The notes: generated from the sequence alone by a model not told the origin. Counted from the stretch's first letter, positions 37,321-45,544 are shown. The stretch: DNA of 64,000 bases from Flavobacterium sp. WV_118_3 (GCF_039778605.1 NZ_CP156060.1:2480001-2544000), one strand, 5' to 3'. Translations and numbers: made by a program.

Positions 37321-39021
37321 ATGCAACTTTCAGAACAAGAAATCATCAGAAGAGAAAAACTGGGTAAGTTGAAAGAACTTGGAATAAACCCATATCCCGC
37401 CAATTTGTTTCCCGTGAACCACACGTCGAAGCAGGTCAAGGAAACTTTTGAGGAAGGAAAGAAGGTAATTGTGGCCGGCCGTCTGATGTCTGCCCGCGTA
37501 CAAGGGAAAGCTTCTTTCGCCGAATTACAGGATAGCGAAGGCCGTATCCAGTTATACATTAACCGCGATGAGATTTGTCCGGACGATGACAAGACACTTT
37601 ACAACGAGGTTTTCAAAAAACTAATCGACCTGGGTGATTTTATCGGGATCGAAGGAGAATTGTTTACCACTCAGGTAGGCGAAAAAACCTTACGCGCCAA
37701 AAACATCACGTTATTAAGCAAAACCTTACGTCCTTTACCATTACCTAAAGTAGATGCCGATGGTAATGTTTTCGACGCTTTTACCGATCCGGAATTGCGT
37801 TACCGTATGCGTTATGTCGATTTGGTTGTAAATCCGCAGGTTAAAGAAGTATTTATCAAAAGAACCAAATTGTTCAATGCGATGCGTACGTTTTTTAACG
37901 ACAAAGGTTATTTTGAAGTAGAAACGCCAATATTACAGTCAATCCCGGGTGGTGCGGCCGCAAGACCGTTTATCACGCACCACAATTCCCTGGATATTCC
38001 CCTATATATGCGAATTGCCAACGAATTGTATCTAAAAAGACTAATCGTAGGTGGTTTCGACGGTGTATATGAGTTCTCCAAAAACTTCCGTAACGAAGGA
38101 ATGGACCGAACCCATAACCCGGAGTTTACCGCTATGGAAATCTATGTAGCTTATAAAGACTACAATTGGATGATGGAATTTACCGAAAATCTTTTGGAAT
38201 ATTGCGCCCTTCAGGTGAACGGTACTACAAAAGCTACTTTCGGCGAGCATACGGTTGATTTTAAAGCACCTTATGCACGTGTTTCGATGACAGATGCCAT
38301 CAAACATTTTACCGGCTTTGATATTACCGGAAAAACAGAAACCGAATTACGGGCTGCAGCCCAATCGATGGGAATTGCCGTAGATGATACGATGGGTAAA
38401 GGAAAATTGATCGACGAGATTTTTGGTGAAAAATGTGAGGGTAATTTTATCCAGCCAACTTTTATCACTGATTATCCGAAAGATATGAGTCCGCTAACCA
38501 AAGAACACCGCGACAACCCGGAATTAACCGAGCGTTTCGAATTGATGGTATGCGGAAAAGAAATCGCCAATGCATATTCCGAGCTAAACGATCCAATCGA
38601 TCAGCGGGAACGTTTTGAATCGCAGTTGGCCTTATCCGAAAGAGGTGATGATGAAGCGATGTTTATTGATAACGATTTCTTACGTGCATTAGAATACGGA
38701 ATGCCCCCAACATCTGGTTTAGGTATCGGTATGGACCGTCTGATTATGTTTTTAACCAACAATCCATCGATTCAGGAAGTGCTATTTTTCCCACAAATGC
38801 GTCCGGAGAAAAAAGCCGTACAAATCGAATTGGAAGACGAAGAAAAAGCAATTATTGCGATCTTAGAGAAAAATGCCAACACACTGGAATTAGCCGAATT
38901 AAAAAATCAGGCCGGATTAAGTGGTAAAAAATGGGATAAAGCCATGAAAGCTTTAGCACAACACGGATTAACCAAAGTGGTTGTAGCCGGCGACAGTAAA
39001 GTCGTAGAATTACAATCCTAA
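37321..39021 (+). CDS. lysS: Lysine--tRNA ligase with C-terminal extension
   Basis: A 566-residue class II lysyl-tRNA synthetase. The N-terminal OB-fold covers about residues 55-145. Motif 2 is 'FRNEGMDRTHNPEFTAMEIY' (about 258-277) and motif 3 is 'GLGIGMDRLIMFLTN' (near 470-485). Bacterial LysRS usually ends about 15-20 residues after motif 3. Here the chain goes on for some 65 residues (QIELEDEEKAIIAILEKNAN..., ending KVVELQS), which reads like a small helical or winged-helix domain. The start MQLSEQEIIRREKLGKLKEL follows a good promoter; a longer open frame upstream is spurious and overlaps the divergent lipoprotein gene. Confidence 0.96.
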   Translation: MQLSEQEIIRREKLGKLKELGINPYPANLFPVNHTSKQVKETFEEGKKVIVAGRLMSARVQGKASFAELQDSEGRIQLYINRDEICPDDDKTLYNEVFKKLIDLGDFIGIEGELFTTQVGEKTLRAKNITLLSKTLRPLPLPKVDADGNVFDAFTDPELRYRMRYVDLVVNPQVKEVFIKRTKLFNAMRTFFNDKGYFEVETPILQSIPGGAAARPFITHHNSLDIPLYMRIANELYLKRLIVGGFDGVYEFSKNFRNEGMDRTHNPEFTAMEIYVAYKDYNWMMEFTENLLEYCALQVNGTTKATFGEHTVDFKAPYARVSMTDAIKHFTGFDITGKTETELRAAAQSMGIAVDDTMGKGKLIDEIFGEKCEGNFIQPTFITDYPKDMSPLTKEHRDNPELTERFELMVCGKEIANAYSELNDPIDQRERFESQLALSERGDDEAMFIDNDFLRALEYGMPPTSGLGIGMDRLIMFLTNNPSIQEVLFFPQMRPEKKAVQIELEDEEKAIIAILEKNANTLELAELKNQAGLSGKKWDKAMKALAQHGLTKVVVAGDSKVVELQS

Positions 39022-39038
39022 GTTTTCGATATACAACC

Positions 39039-39070
39039 AAAAGGCCGACTAGTACTAGTCGGCCTTTTTA
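39039..39070 (+). terminator. lysS terminator
   Basis: A 15-bp perfect palindromic stem (AAAAGGCCGACTAGT and its complement) followed by TTTTTATTTTT, 18 bases after the lysS stop. Confidence 0.92.
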
Positions 39071-39199
39071 TTTTTAACGCCCTGAAAACGACCTTTATCG
39101 ACAAAAATCGTACTTTACAGAAAATCATCATCCTTTTCGGTTTTATTCCTTACTTTTAATAGACATATCACGGAGTTTACCACTTAAACCGATAGGATT

Positions 39200-39598
39200 A
39201 TGAAAGCATTCTTTATCCTGATTGTAAGTTTTTTATCACTGGCAACCTACGCCCAGTCGTCCGAACAGGCGCAACCAACCCTGACGGCAGAACAAAAAGC
39301 CAAACTGGAAGTCAGACGTATGACAACCGATCTTAACCTGACGACCACACAACAGCAACAACTCGAAAAAGTACTCACGGAAAATAACCGAAAAACCGAC
39401 GATATTAAAGTACGCCTACAATCGGCTAAACCGGAAGAAAATCAGGCTTTAAAAACCGAATATATCGAAAGTCTAAAAACCCTGAAAACGAATCTAAAAG
39501 CAATTCTCACTCAGGAACAGCAAGACAAATGGGATGCCGTTTATAAAAAACGATTCCAAAATCAACCGCAAAAAGCAACTACCCAAAATAAGCCTTAA
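39200..39598 (+). CDS. Small exported Spy/CpxP-like helical protein
   Basis: A 132-residue protein with signal peptide MKAFFILIVSFLSLATYAQ. The mature part is highly charged and helical: 'LTAEQKAKLEVRRMTTDLNL' followed by 'TTTQQQQLEKVLTENNRK' and 'LKAILTQEQQDKWDAVYKKR'. This heptad-like pattern with an LTxxQ motif near both ends of the helical region is that of periplasmic LTXXQ (Spy/CpxP) and DUF4890-type proteins, which act as chaperones or stress sensors in enterobacteria. A second member lies at 43373. A box TACTTTTA at 39142-39149 is one base off the promoter consensus; a CTTTATCGA half-site lies at 39093-39101. Confidence 0.75.
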   Translation: MKAFFILIVSFLSLATYAQSSEQAQPTLTAEQKAKLEVRRMTTDLNLTTTQQQQLEKVLTENNRKTDDIKVRLQSAKPEENQALKTEYIESLKTLKTNLKAILTQEQQDKWDAVYKKRFQNQPQKATTQNKP

Positions 39599-39626
39599 AA
39601 AAAAGCTGCCTCTTTTTCGAGACAGC
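39597..39626 (-). terminator. Minus-strand terminator downstream of the copper cassette
   Basis: An eight-pair stem (GCTGTCTC with GAGGCAGC on the minus strand, one G-U pair) followed by eight T on minus. The mismatch on plus and the absence of a T run there show the direction. It lies 213 bases after the outer-membrane barrel gene. Confidence 0.72.
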
Positions 39627-39643
39627 CTGTTTCTGTTACACTA

Positions 39644-39668
39644 AACCGGATTATACTTTAATCCGGTT
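39644..39668. other. Hairpin of unknown role
   Basis: A perfect ten-pair stem (AACCGGATTA with TAATCCGGTT, loop of five) in the gap between two converging genes. It has no T run on either strand, so it is not a standard terminator. Confidence 0.4.
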
Positions 39669-39672
39669 GCCT

Positions 39673-39718
39673 ACACCTGACCGTCTTAGCATTTTCTCAC
39701 TTAAAAACTGTCAGGTGT
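39673..39718. repeat. Intergenic palindrome, ACCTGACAGGT family, degenerate copy 4
   Basis: Arms ACACCTGACCGT and ACTGTCAGGTGT (one mismatch) are separated by about 22 bases. It is a looser form of the 31-33-bp palindromes elsewhere in the window. Confidence 0.6.
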
Positions 39719-39788
39719 TTGTATTTACTATATCAGACAGATTTCTGTTCTCGCCTCGAAAAACCTATCTGGCGACACTTATCCAAAA

Positions 39789-39835
39789 ACACCTGACAGG
39801 TTTATCAGCGTTGTATTAAAAAACCTGTCTGGTGT
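39789..39835. repeat. Intergenic palindrome, ACCTGACAGGT family, copy 5
   Basis: Arms ACACCTGACAGGTTT and AAACCTGTCTGGTGT (one mismatch) are separated by about 17 bases. It ends three bases before the stop codon of the outer-membrane barrel gene. Confidence 0.72.
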
Positions 39836-39838
39836 AAA

Positions 39839-40798
39839 TCATAAAGTATAATTTAAGTTCACACTCCAACGGTATTGTGCTTCCACTCTGCCACCGGTAA
39901 GATTTTGATTTATCGGTACCATCAGATTGGCGCCAAACGAAAACTTATCCCGTCCGATCTCGATTCCCGCTTTTCCAAAAAGGATATCTCCCGCCGTATT
40001 TCGAAGCAATTGTTTGTATTGATAATTGTTCCCGTACACTTCTCCGGCAACACCCAATTGCGGTACAAATACATACTTCTCACTATTTAAAAAATAGAAT
40101 ACTGTTGACGAATAATTAAACTGATTTCCGAAACGATAATATTTCTCATTTTCAGTTTTAACGGTATAACTCCCCATAGTGTTTAATCCGAGAGCCCCCT
40201 TTTTTAACACATATTCTGTCGCAAAAATATAATCCCAACTTCCGGTTCCCACCTGAAAACTCGGGTTTACACTTCCATTGGTAAATTCGCGATATTTTCC
40301 AGTAGGCGCTTTTACTCCGGCACCTAATTGTATCGAATGCGAAAACACTGCGCTATCTTTAACCGTTTCATATACCGTGTACATCCCCAATACCGTAAGG
40401 TCGCCCAAACCGGATATATCCTGCTTGCCGGTTACGGTTTCCCGATTATGAAAATGATACGGCACCAATACGGAAACCTGAACTTTTTTCACAATCGGAA
40501 TGCGTCCCCACACCTGAATGGTATTAAAATTCTCTTCATACCACGGCGAATCCGAAAACAATCCGTCGTTACTTTTATACCGCTGGTTAAAATAGCGTAT
40601 CCCTACAAAATTGGTATTCAGCATCGACGAAAACCCCAGACTTCCACCACTGGCCGAACAACCACAGGCATCACATTCTTCGAAATATTCGAGTGAGCGA
40701 AAATAGTTTTGATACGGATTTATCCCCAAACTATCCTTCTCTGTCGCGTAGGTAAACACACTCCAAAAAAGTACTACTAATAGACAATATTTTTTCAT
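39839..40798 (-). CDS. Outer-membrane beta-barrel protein of an MbnP/MbnH cassette
   Basis: A 319-residue exported protein with a signal peptide (MKKYCLLVVLFWSVFTYA). Near the mature N-terminus it has a Cys-rich motif, EECDACGCSASGGSLGFSSM (residues 40-59), that could hold metal. The rest consists of alternating beta strands (VWGRIPIVKKVQVSVLVPYHF, 'LTVLGMYTVYETVKDS') and it ends VNLNYTL, a typical barrel end. It resembles 'transporter' or MetA-like barrels found beside MbnP and MbnH genes. It is the last gene of the cassette, 59 bases after the peroxidase gene. A role in moving copper or electrons' substrates across the outer membrane is inference. Confidence 0.75.
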   Translation of the reverse strand: MKKYCLLVVLFWSVFTYATEKDSLGINPYQNYFRSLEYFEECDACGCSASGGSLGFSSMLNTNFVGIRYFNQRYKSNDGLFSDSPWYEENFNTIQVWGRIPIVKKVQVSVLVPYHFHNRETVTGKQDISGLGDLTVLGMYTVYETVKDSAVFSHSIQLGAGVKAPTGKYREFTNGSVNPSFQVGTGSWDYIFATEYVLKKGALGLNTMGSYTVKTENEKYYRFGNQFNYSSTVFYFLNSEKYVFVPQLGVAGEVYGNNYQYKQLLRNTAGDILFGKAGIEIGRDKFSFGANLMVPINQNLTGGRVEAQYRWSVNLNYTL

Positions 40799-40857
40799 TT
40801 TATTTTTCTTTTCAATCCAAATCTTATTTCTAAAATTTAGAAAAGTGTTTGTTATTT

Positions 40858-41904
40858 TTAAAATTCCGAAAACCGGCGATCCGTTAAAAACTCGTGGTCC
40901 GTTAGTGTTTTCAAAAAGGCTACAAGTTTCGTTTTTTCAGTTGCCGTTAACGGAATTCCTAAAGCGCCATTAGCCTTTAATGCCGGATCCAATGTAGGCG
41001 AATCCAACACACCGTTGGAATAGTGATTTAAAACCGCTTCCAGTGTCGAAAAACGTCCGTCGTGCATATAAGGTGCCGTTTTTTCGATATTCCGCAAACT
41101 TGGCACTTTAAATTTGTAATTATCCTGTGGCAACTCGGTTACGCGGTAGCGCCCCACATCATTGATCATCGGGTTAATCGGTAAACCGTTATTACGATAG
41201 GTATCATCGGTAAATAAATCCGTAGCATGACAACCGGCACATTTTTGCTTAAAAATCCCATAGCCATCCTGTTCGTCAGCGCTTAAAGTCCCGCCCGGTT
41301 CTCCTCTTCTGAATTTGTCAAATTTTGAATTGGACGAGGTCAACATGACCATAAATTGCCCCAATGCTTTGAGCATGTTTTCAGAATTGATCATTCCGTC
41401 GGGAAACGCCTGTCTGAATAGTTTCTGATAGGTCGCATCGCCTTTCATCATACTGACAATTTCCGCCAGATTCCCGTTCATTTCGATTTCACTGGTTAGC
41501 GGAATCAACGGTTGTAAATCCAGATGTGTTGTTGCTCCGTCCCACATATAAGCCCGCTGAAAAGCGAGGTTTTGGATCGGTGGTGCATTACGGGTTCCGA
41601 TATTATCGCCCACACCATGACTAAAAGAATGTCCGTGATGTGTAAACGCATCTTCCTGAATGTGACAAAAACCACAGGATACCAATCCGTCCGATGCCAG
41701 TCGACCGTCGTAAAACAGTTTTTTCCCTAATTCAAAACCTTTTTCCGTTAGCGGATTGTTTTGCAAATTATAGCTCAAGGCCGGGAAATTGGTCGGTGCT
41801 TTAAAATCGATCGGAATGTTTTGGTAGGCTTCAGGACTATCATCATTCGAGCAGCTCCATAAAAACGGCAGCAACAGGAATAGTAGTGTTCTGATTCTTT
41901 TCAT
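40858..41904 (-). CDS. Dihaem cytochrome c peroxidase, MbnH-like lipoprotein
   Basis: A 348-residue dihaem protein with two CxxCH sites, CGFCH (77-81) and CAGCH (222-226), and the bacterial cytochrome c peroxidase layout: 'GFELGKKLFYDGRLASDGLVS', 'GTRNAPPIQNLAFQRAYMWDG', 'RVTELPQDNYKFKVPSLRNI' and 'APYMHDGRFSTLEAVLNHYS'. The N-terminus is a lipoprotein signal (FLWSC). It lies next to an MbnP gene, so it belongs with MbnH enzymes, which in Methylosinus oxidise a Trp of MbnP to kynurenine instead of simply removing peroxide (published work, from memory). A stem-loop stands between the two genes. Confidence 0.87.
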   Translation of the reverse strand: MKRIRTLLFLLLPFLWSCSNDDSPEAYQNIPIDFKAPTNFPALSYNLQNNPLTEKGFELGKKLFYDGRLASDGLVSCGFCHIQEDAFTHHGHSFSHGVGDNIGTRNAPPIQNLAFQRAYMWDGATTHLDLQPLIPLTSEIEMNGNLAEIVSMMKGDATYQKLFRQAFPDGMINSENMLKALGQFMVMLTSSNSKFDKFRRGEPGGTLSADEQDGYGIFKQKCAGCHATDLFTDDTYRNNGLPINPMINDVGRYRVTELPQDNYKFKVPSLRNIEKTAPYMHDGRFSTLEAVLNHYSNGVLDSPTLDPALKANGALGIPLTATEKTKLVAFLKTLTDHEFLTDRRFSEF

Positions 41905-41919
41905 AATGATTTGTTTTTC

Positions 41920-41954
41920 AAAAAGCTGTCAATAGTCACTACCGACAGCTTTTT
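41920..41954 (-). terminator. Hairpin between the mbnP-like and mbnH-like genes
   Basis: An 11-pair stem (AAAAAGCTGTC with GACAGCTTTTT, loop of 13) lies ten bases after the MbnP stop. Five T follow on the minus strand within the arm. It probably reduces transcription into the peroxidase and barrel genes, so MbnP would be made in excess. Confidence 0.7.
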
Positions 41955-41963
41955 TGATTTTAT

Positions 41964-42749
41964 TTAGTCATTATGAACGTGATCAACAGAAAACATGGTA
42001 GCCACATTGGCTGTAATCGAAGCCAAAACAGCACCACCCATGATATTTGGTTGTGGTGACAAGTTGATTTTTGTGGCTCCATCCAGGATTTTCGACAAAT
42101 CGGCCATCACGTGAACCTGCGGGGTAATGGTTGGTCGTACCAATGCTTTATCCGGCATGTTTAAGGAAACTTCTGTGTAGTTATAGTTCGTTCCGGTTTG
42201 TCCCGTATGTACTTTAAATAGTGTCGGATCGGTTACGGTAGCCGAGGTAAAATTACCTTCGAAAGCCAGGAATTTATAACCCGCACTCCACGACCACATC
42301 ATGCCTTCGGATTGTGCTTGTGCCAGAAAATCGCCCTGACCGGCAGCTCCTAAGTTAAATTGCTCCTGATCGACACCAATACCGAATTTTACGGTTTTAT
42401 AATTCCCCGCCGGAACATCGGTTAATTCGATGGTAAACAAACTTGGCGTTTGTTCTTTTATAATAAAATAGCTTTTGCTTTTTGGGTATACATAGACCGA
42501 TCCATCTTCTTTTGTCAGCACAATATTGCTTACAATATATTTGATGTTATCTACTTTAATCGTCTCACCCTGAGAGGTGGTATACGGCGCGCCCATGATA
42601 AAATCGACATCCCCATAACGGTGGTCAAATTTTATTTTTAAGCTTCCGCTTCCTTCGGTGGAGTTTACCACATCGTTATCAGTACTACAAGATCCCAATG
42701 CAATAGCCAATGCTACCGCTATAACAGTGTTTAATAATTTGAATTTCAT
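41964..42749 (-). CDS. MbnP family copper-binding lipoprotein
   Basis: A 261-residue lipoprotein with lipobox ALGSC. The mature part follows the MbnP pattern closely: 'SLKIKFDHRYGDVDFIMGA' (near 38-56), 'YTTSQGETIKVDNIKYIVSN' (about 57-76), 'VPAGNYKTVKFGIGVD', and the signature MMWSWSAGYKFLAFEG starting at residue 150. It ends with His-rich 'HVMADLS' and 'FSVDHVHND'. In the Methylosinus protein a Trp is converted to kynurenine by MbnH and then helps to bind copper; Trp152 and Trp154 here are the natural candidates, which is inference. It lies between a Cys-rich membrane protein and the MbnH-like gene. Confidence 0.88.
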   Translation of the reverse strand: MKFKLLNTVIAVALAIALGSCSTDNDVVNSTEGSGSLKIKFDHRYGDVDFIMGAPYTTSQGETIKVDNIKYIVSNIVLTKEDGSVYVYPKSKSYFIIKEQTPSLFTIELTDVPAGNYKTVKFGIGVDQEQFNLGAAGQGDFLAQAQSEGMMWSWSAGYKFLAFEGNFTSATVTDPTLFKVHTGQTGTNYNYTEVSLNMPDKALVRPTITPQVHVMADLSKILDGATKINLSPQPNIMGGAVLASITANVATMFSVDHVHND

Positions 42750-42829
42750 TTTTTTTATTTTTTAAAATACGACATAGCGATCCTCTTGACTTCCTGTCAA
42801 AAAGAAAAAACGCTTAAACGGGTTGAATT

Positions 42830-43204
42830 TTAAAAAATAAATGCCGGCGGATGGAAGATTCCTTCCACGTTCAGATGTTGGTACAGATTGGTATACGAAA
42901 AGTTTTCCGCAACTTTTTCGGTTACTGACGCCGGATTAAAATCAAAGTTTTTCTGGATTTCGCAAAAGAGCACTTCTACTTCGGCTCTTACATTTTTTTT
43001 GTCGGTAGACAACGGTTTTTCCGATTCGGAAGCTTTGGCCAGCTCTTTCATCAGGTGACATTTTCCGTTACAGGCCATTTGAGGTTTGGCTTTGTTTTCA
43101 CAAAGGGTTTTCGTAATATATTCGTAATTGATCATATACTCAAAAACCGGCAATATCGGTTTAAAGAGGACAAAAAAAACGAGTATTACAATTCCTTTTT
43201 TCAC
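42830..43204 (-). CDS. Small membrane-anchored Cys-rich protein, first gene of the copper cassette
   Basis: A 124-residue protein starting with GTG. One hydrophobic segment (IVILVFFVLFKPILPVFEY, residues 4-22) anchors it. The outer part has a Cys in 'TKTLCENKAKPQMACNGKCH' (residues 31-50) with the CNGKCHLMKEL motif, and it ends FHPPAFIF. The three clustered Cys and the His suggest metal binding, and similar Bacteroidetes proteins occur beside copper-related genes. No named family is certain. It heads the mbnP-mbnH unit, 80 bases before mbnP. The promoter is so close that the transcript may begin at the start codon. Confidence 0.7.
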   Translation of the reverse strand: MKKGIVILVFFVLFKPILPVFEYMINYEYITKTLCENKAKPQMACNGKCHLMKELAKASESEKPLSTDKKNVRAEVEVLFCEIQKNFDFNPASVTEKVAENFSYTNLYQHLNVEGIFHPPAFIF

Positions 43205-43208
43205 GTGG

Positions 43209-43240
43209 CAAAGGTAACCCCCAAAAATGGTAACTCCAAA
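43209..43240 (-). promoter_or_regulatory. Promoter of the copper cassette, with repeated GTTACC
   Basis: On the minus strand TTTG (43240-43237), exactly 20 bases, then TACCTTTG (43216-43209). Only four bases separate the box from the GTG start. Two GTTACC units (GGAGTTACC and GGGGTTACC) lie between and across the boxes, a possible repressor or sensor site. Confidence 0.78.
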
Positions 43241-43372
43241 AAATATCCGGCTCTATTTTAACAGAAGTCCAACATTTCAGCCTTTTTTTAACTTTTATTT
43301 AGAGCGACAGGTTTTAAACCTTTTGAAATTCCCGCGGTCAAAGCATCGTAACAACTTTAAAAGAAAAGCATT

Positions 43373-43807
43373 ATGAAAAAATTAGTTTTAGCCGTTTGCC
43401 TTTGCGCAACTATGTTAGGCTTTGCACAGGAAAAAGAATCGAGAGGTGGTCGCGAGCGTATGGCTCCGGAACGACAAGTACAGTTACAGGTTAAAAAAAT
43501 GACTTTGGATCTGGATCTGACAGCCAAACAACAAAAAGAGGTTGAAAAGCTATTAATGGATCAGAGCAAAAAACGCGAAGAAGCACGAGCTACACAGGGT
43601 GATGTCCGAAAAAATTACAAAGAGATGACTGCCGACGAACGTTTTGCGCTTCAAAACAAACGTATGGACGACAAAATTGCGTTTAAAGGCGAAATGAAAA
43701 AAATCCTGAATTCCGGTCAGATGGAGAAATGGGAAAAACAGAGTGAAATGCGCCAGGAAAAAATCACAAAAAGAACCCGAAACTTTAAAAACAATGCTCC
43801 TGAATAA
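43373..43807 (+). CDS. Exported Spy/CpxP-like (DUF4890-type) helical protein
   Basis: A 144-residue exported protein with signal peptide MKKLVLAVCLCATMLGFAQ. The mature chain is very rich in Lys, Glu, Arg and Met and predicted all-helical: 'LQVKKMTLDLDLTAKQQKEV' followed by 'EKLLMDQSKKREEARA', then 'MKKILNSGQMEKWEKQSEMR'. The layout matches the protein encoded at 39200, including the LTxxQQ motif. In E. coli, Spy is induced by copper and zinc and protects envelope proteins; here two such genes flank a putative copper cassette on the opposite strand. That link is suggestive only. It diverges from the cassette's first gene over about 170 bases. Confidence 0.8.
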   Translation: MKKLVLAVCLCATMLGFAQEKESRGGRERMAPERQVQLQVKKMTLDLDLTAKQQKEVEKLLMDQSKKREEARATQGDVRKNYKEMTADERFALQNKRMDDKIAFKGEMKKILNSGQMEKWEKQSEMRQEKITKRTRNFKNNAPE

Positions 43808-43846
43808 TTTTTGATTGTTTTTTTAGCAATATATCGCAAAATAAAT

Positions 43847-43854
43847 TAGCTTTG
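43847..43854 (+). promoter_or_regulatory. Promoter -7 box of the small exported protein gene at 43883
   Basis: TAGCTTTG, an exact TAnnTTTG, is 28 bases before the ATG. No TTTG was seen at the -33 distance. Confidence 0.65.
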
Positions 43855-43882
43855 GCTCTATAATCAGCCAATCTATCTGACA

Positions 43883-44209
43883 ATGAAAAAATTTATTGCG
43901 TTATTTTTTATGATTGTTTCCTTTTCGGTAGCTGCCAATGCGCAGGATCGTCAAAAAGAAATCGCTAAAAAAGTTCAAAACGACATCACGGCACTTACCG
44001 CATATATCCCACTATCTGATGCACAAAAAGTTGAGATCGAAAAAGGATTGGTAATGAAACATCAAAATCTGAGCCCGGAGTTGTCGGAAGGACGAAAAAA
44101 AGAGTTGGTAAAAGTGGTGGATCACTATTTACGTGCCCCTTTAACACAAGCACAACTTCAAAAACTGGACGCGAATCCGAAGTTGGTAAAACAACTGGTT
44201 TCCGAATAA
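43883..44209 (+). CDS. Small exported protein of unknown function
   Basis: A 108-residue protein with a signal peptide (MKKFIALFFMIVSFSVAANAQ). The mature 87 residues are helical and charged, with 'DAQKVEIEKGLVMKHQNLSP' and 'APLTQAQLQKLDANPKLVKQ'; the LTxAQ motif recalls the Spy/CpxP-like proteins encoded just upstream, but the match is weak and I leave it unassigned. It has its own promoter and converges on hemL with a shared terminator. Confidence 0.7.
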   Translation: MKKFIALFFMIVSFSVAANAQDRQKEIAKKVQNDITALTAYIPLSDAQKVEIEKGLVMKHQNLSPELSEGRKKELVKVVDHYLRAPLTQAQLQKLDANPKLVKQLVSE

Positions 44210-44211
44210 TA

Positions 44212-44238
44212 AAAAACGCACCGTAAAGGTGCGTTTTT
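44212..44238. terminator. Bidirectional terminator between the gene at 43883 and hemL
   Basis: An 11-pair stem (AAAAACGCACC with GGTGCGTTTTT, loop of five) with A and T tails, between converging genes. Confidence 0.9.
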
Positions 44239-44257
44239 CGTTTATAGCTATTTTCTT

Positions 44258-45544
44258 TTAAAGTGTCGCGGCTACTTTTCCTACGGCTGCAATTGTAAAA
44301 TCGAGATCTTCGTAGGTCAATGCATCTGTAATAAACCAGGTTTCATAGGCCGACGGTGCGATATAGATTCCTTCCTGTAACAATCCGTGGAAGAATTTTT
44401 TAAAGCTTTCATTATCGCCATTTTTAGCGGTATCGAAATCCACTACCGGTCTTTCGTCAAAATGAACCGAAATCATTGAACCGACACGATTAATCGTAAA
44501 TACAACACCTGCTTTTTCCAACTGTTCACGGATTCCTTTTTCCAGATAAGCCGTTTTTTGTTCCAATCGTTCAAAAAGTCCTTCATTGGTATTGATATCC
44601 TGTAACATGGCCAAACCTGCCGCCATTGCCAACGGATTTCCGGACAAAGTTCCCGCCTGGTATACCGGTCCTAATGGCGCCAGATAATTCATAATTTCAT
44701 TTCGTGCGGCAAAAGCACCCACCGGCAAACCACCACCGATTACTTTTCCAAATGTTACGATATCGGCGTTAATTCCGAACAATTCCTGTGCACCACCTTT
44801 TGACAGACGAAATCCGGTCATTACCTCATCAAATATCAACAAAGCCCCATGTTCGTCGCAAAGTGCCCGCAATCCTTTTAAAAAGCCTTCCTGTGGCGGC
44901 ACACATCCCATATTTCCGGCAACCGGTTCTATAATAATGGCCGCGATTTCGTTTTTATTGGCTTCCAACAGCGAACGTACATTATCCAGATCGTTGTAAC
45001 GGGCCAAAAGAGTATCTTTTGCGGTTCCCTGTGTTACTCCGGGACTGTTTGGAGCTCCAAATGTAATGGCGCCGCTTCCGGCCTGAATCAGGAACGAATC
45101 GGAATGACCGTGGTAACATCCGGCAAATTTTATGATTTTATCGCGATTGGTAAAACCACGTGCCAGTCGGACAGCACTCATACAGGCTTCGGTTCCGGAA
45201 TTTACAAATCGGATTTTCTCGATTCCGGGTACCATCGAAATGGCCAGTTTGGCGATTTCCGTTTCCAATTCTGTTGGCATTCCGAATGAGGTTCCTTTTT
45301 TTGCTTTTTCAATTACTGCCGTTACTACGGGTTCATAGGCATGCCCTAAAAGCATCGGTCCCCAGGAATTGATATAATCGATAAGACGATTTCCATCTTC
45401 ATCATACAAATAGGCCCCCTTGGCTTCTTTGGCAAAAATTGGTGTTCCTCCAACCGATTTAAAGGCACGAACGGGTGAATTCACACCGCCCGGTAACACT
45501 TCTGACGCTTCAGCAAACAGCTGACTGCTTCTTGTATATAACAT
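44258..45544 (-). CDS. hemL: Glutamate-1-semialdehyde 2,1-aminomutase
   Basis: A 428-residue PLP enzyme that makes 5-aminolevulinate, the first dedicated haem precursor of the C5 pathway. Family marks: '[19 protein letters not shown]' at residues 18-36, '[19 protein letters not shown]' (about 118-136), 'CYHGHSD' and the PLP lysine in [16 protein letters not shown] (near 265). Its ATG overlaps the stop codon of the glucosaminidase gene by TAATG, so the two are probably translationally coupled. It is the last gene of a three-gene operon; the glutamyl-tRNA reductase partner is not in the window. Confidence 0.96.
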   Translation of the reverse strand: MLYTRSSQLFAEASEVLPGGVNSPVRAFKSVGGTPIFAKEAKGAYLYDEDGNRLIDYINSWGPMLLGHAYEPVVTAVIEKAKKGTSFGMPTELETEIAKLAISMVPGIEKIRFVNSGTEACMSAVRLARGFTNRDKIIKFAGCYHGHSDSFLIQAGSGAITFGAPNSPGVTQGTAKDTLLARYNDLDNVRSLLEANKNEIAAIIIEPVAGNMGCVPPQEGFLKGLRALCDEHGALLIFDEVMTGFRLSKGGAQELFGINADIVTFGKVIGGGLPVGAFAARNEIMNYLAPLGPVYQAGTLSGNPLAMAAGLAMLQDINTNEGLFERLEQKTAYLEKGIREQLEKAGVVFTINRVGSMISVHFDERPVVDFDTAKNGDNESFKKFFHGLLQEGIYIAPSAYETWFITDALTYEDLDFTIAAVGKVAATL

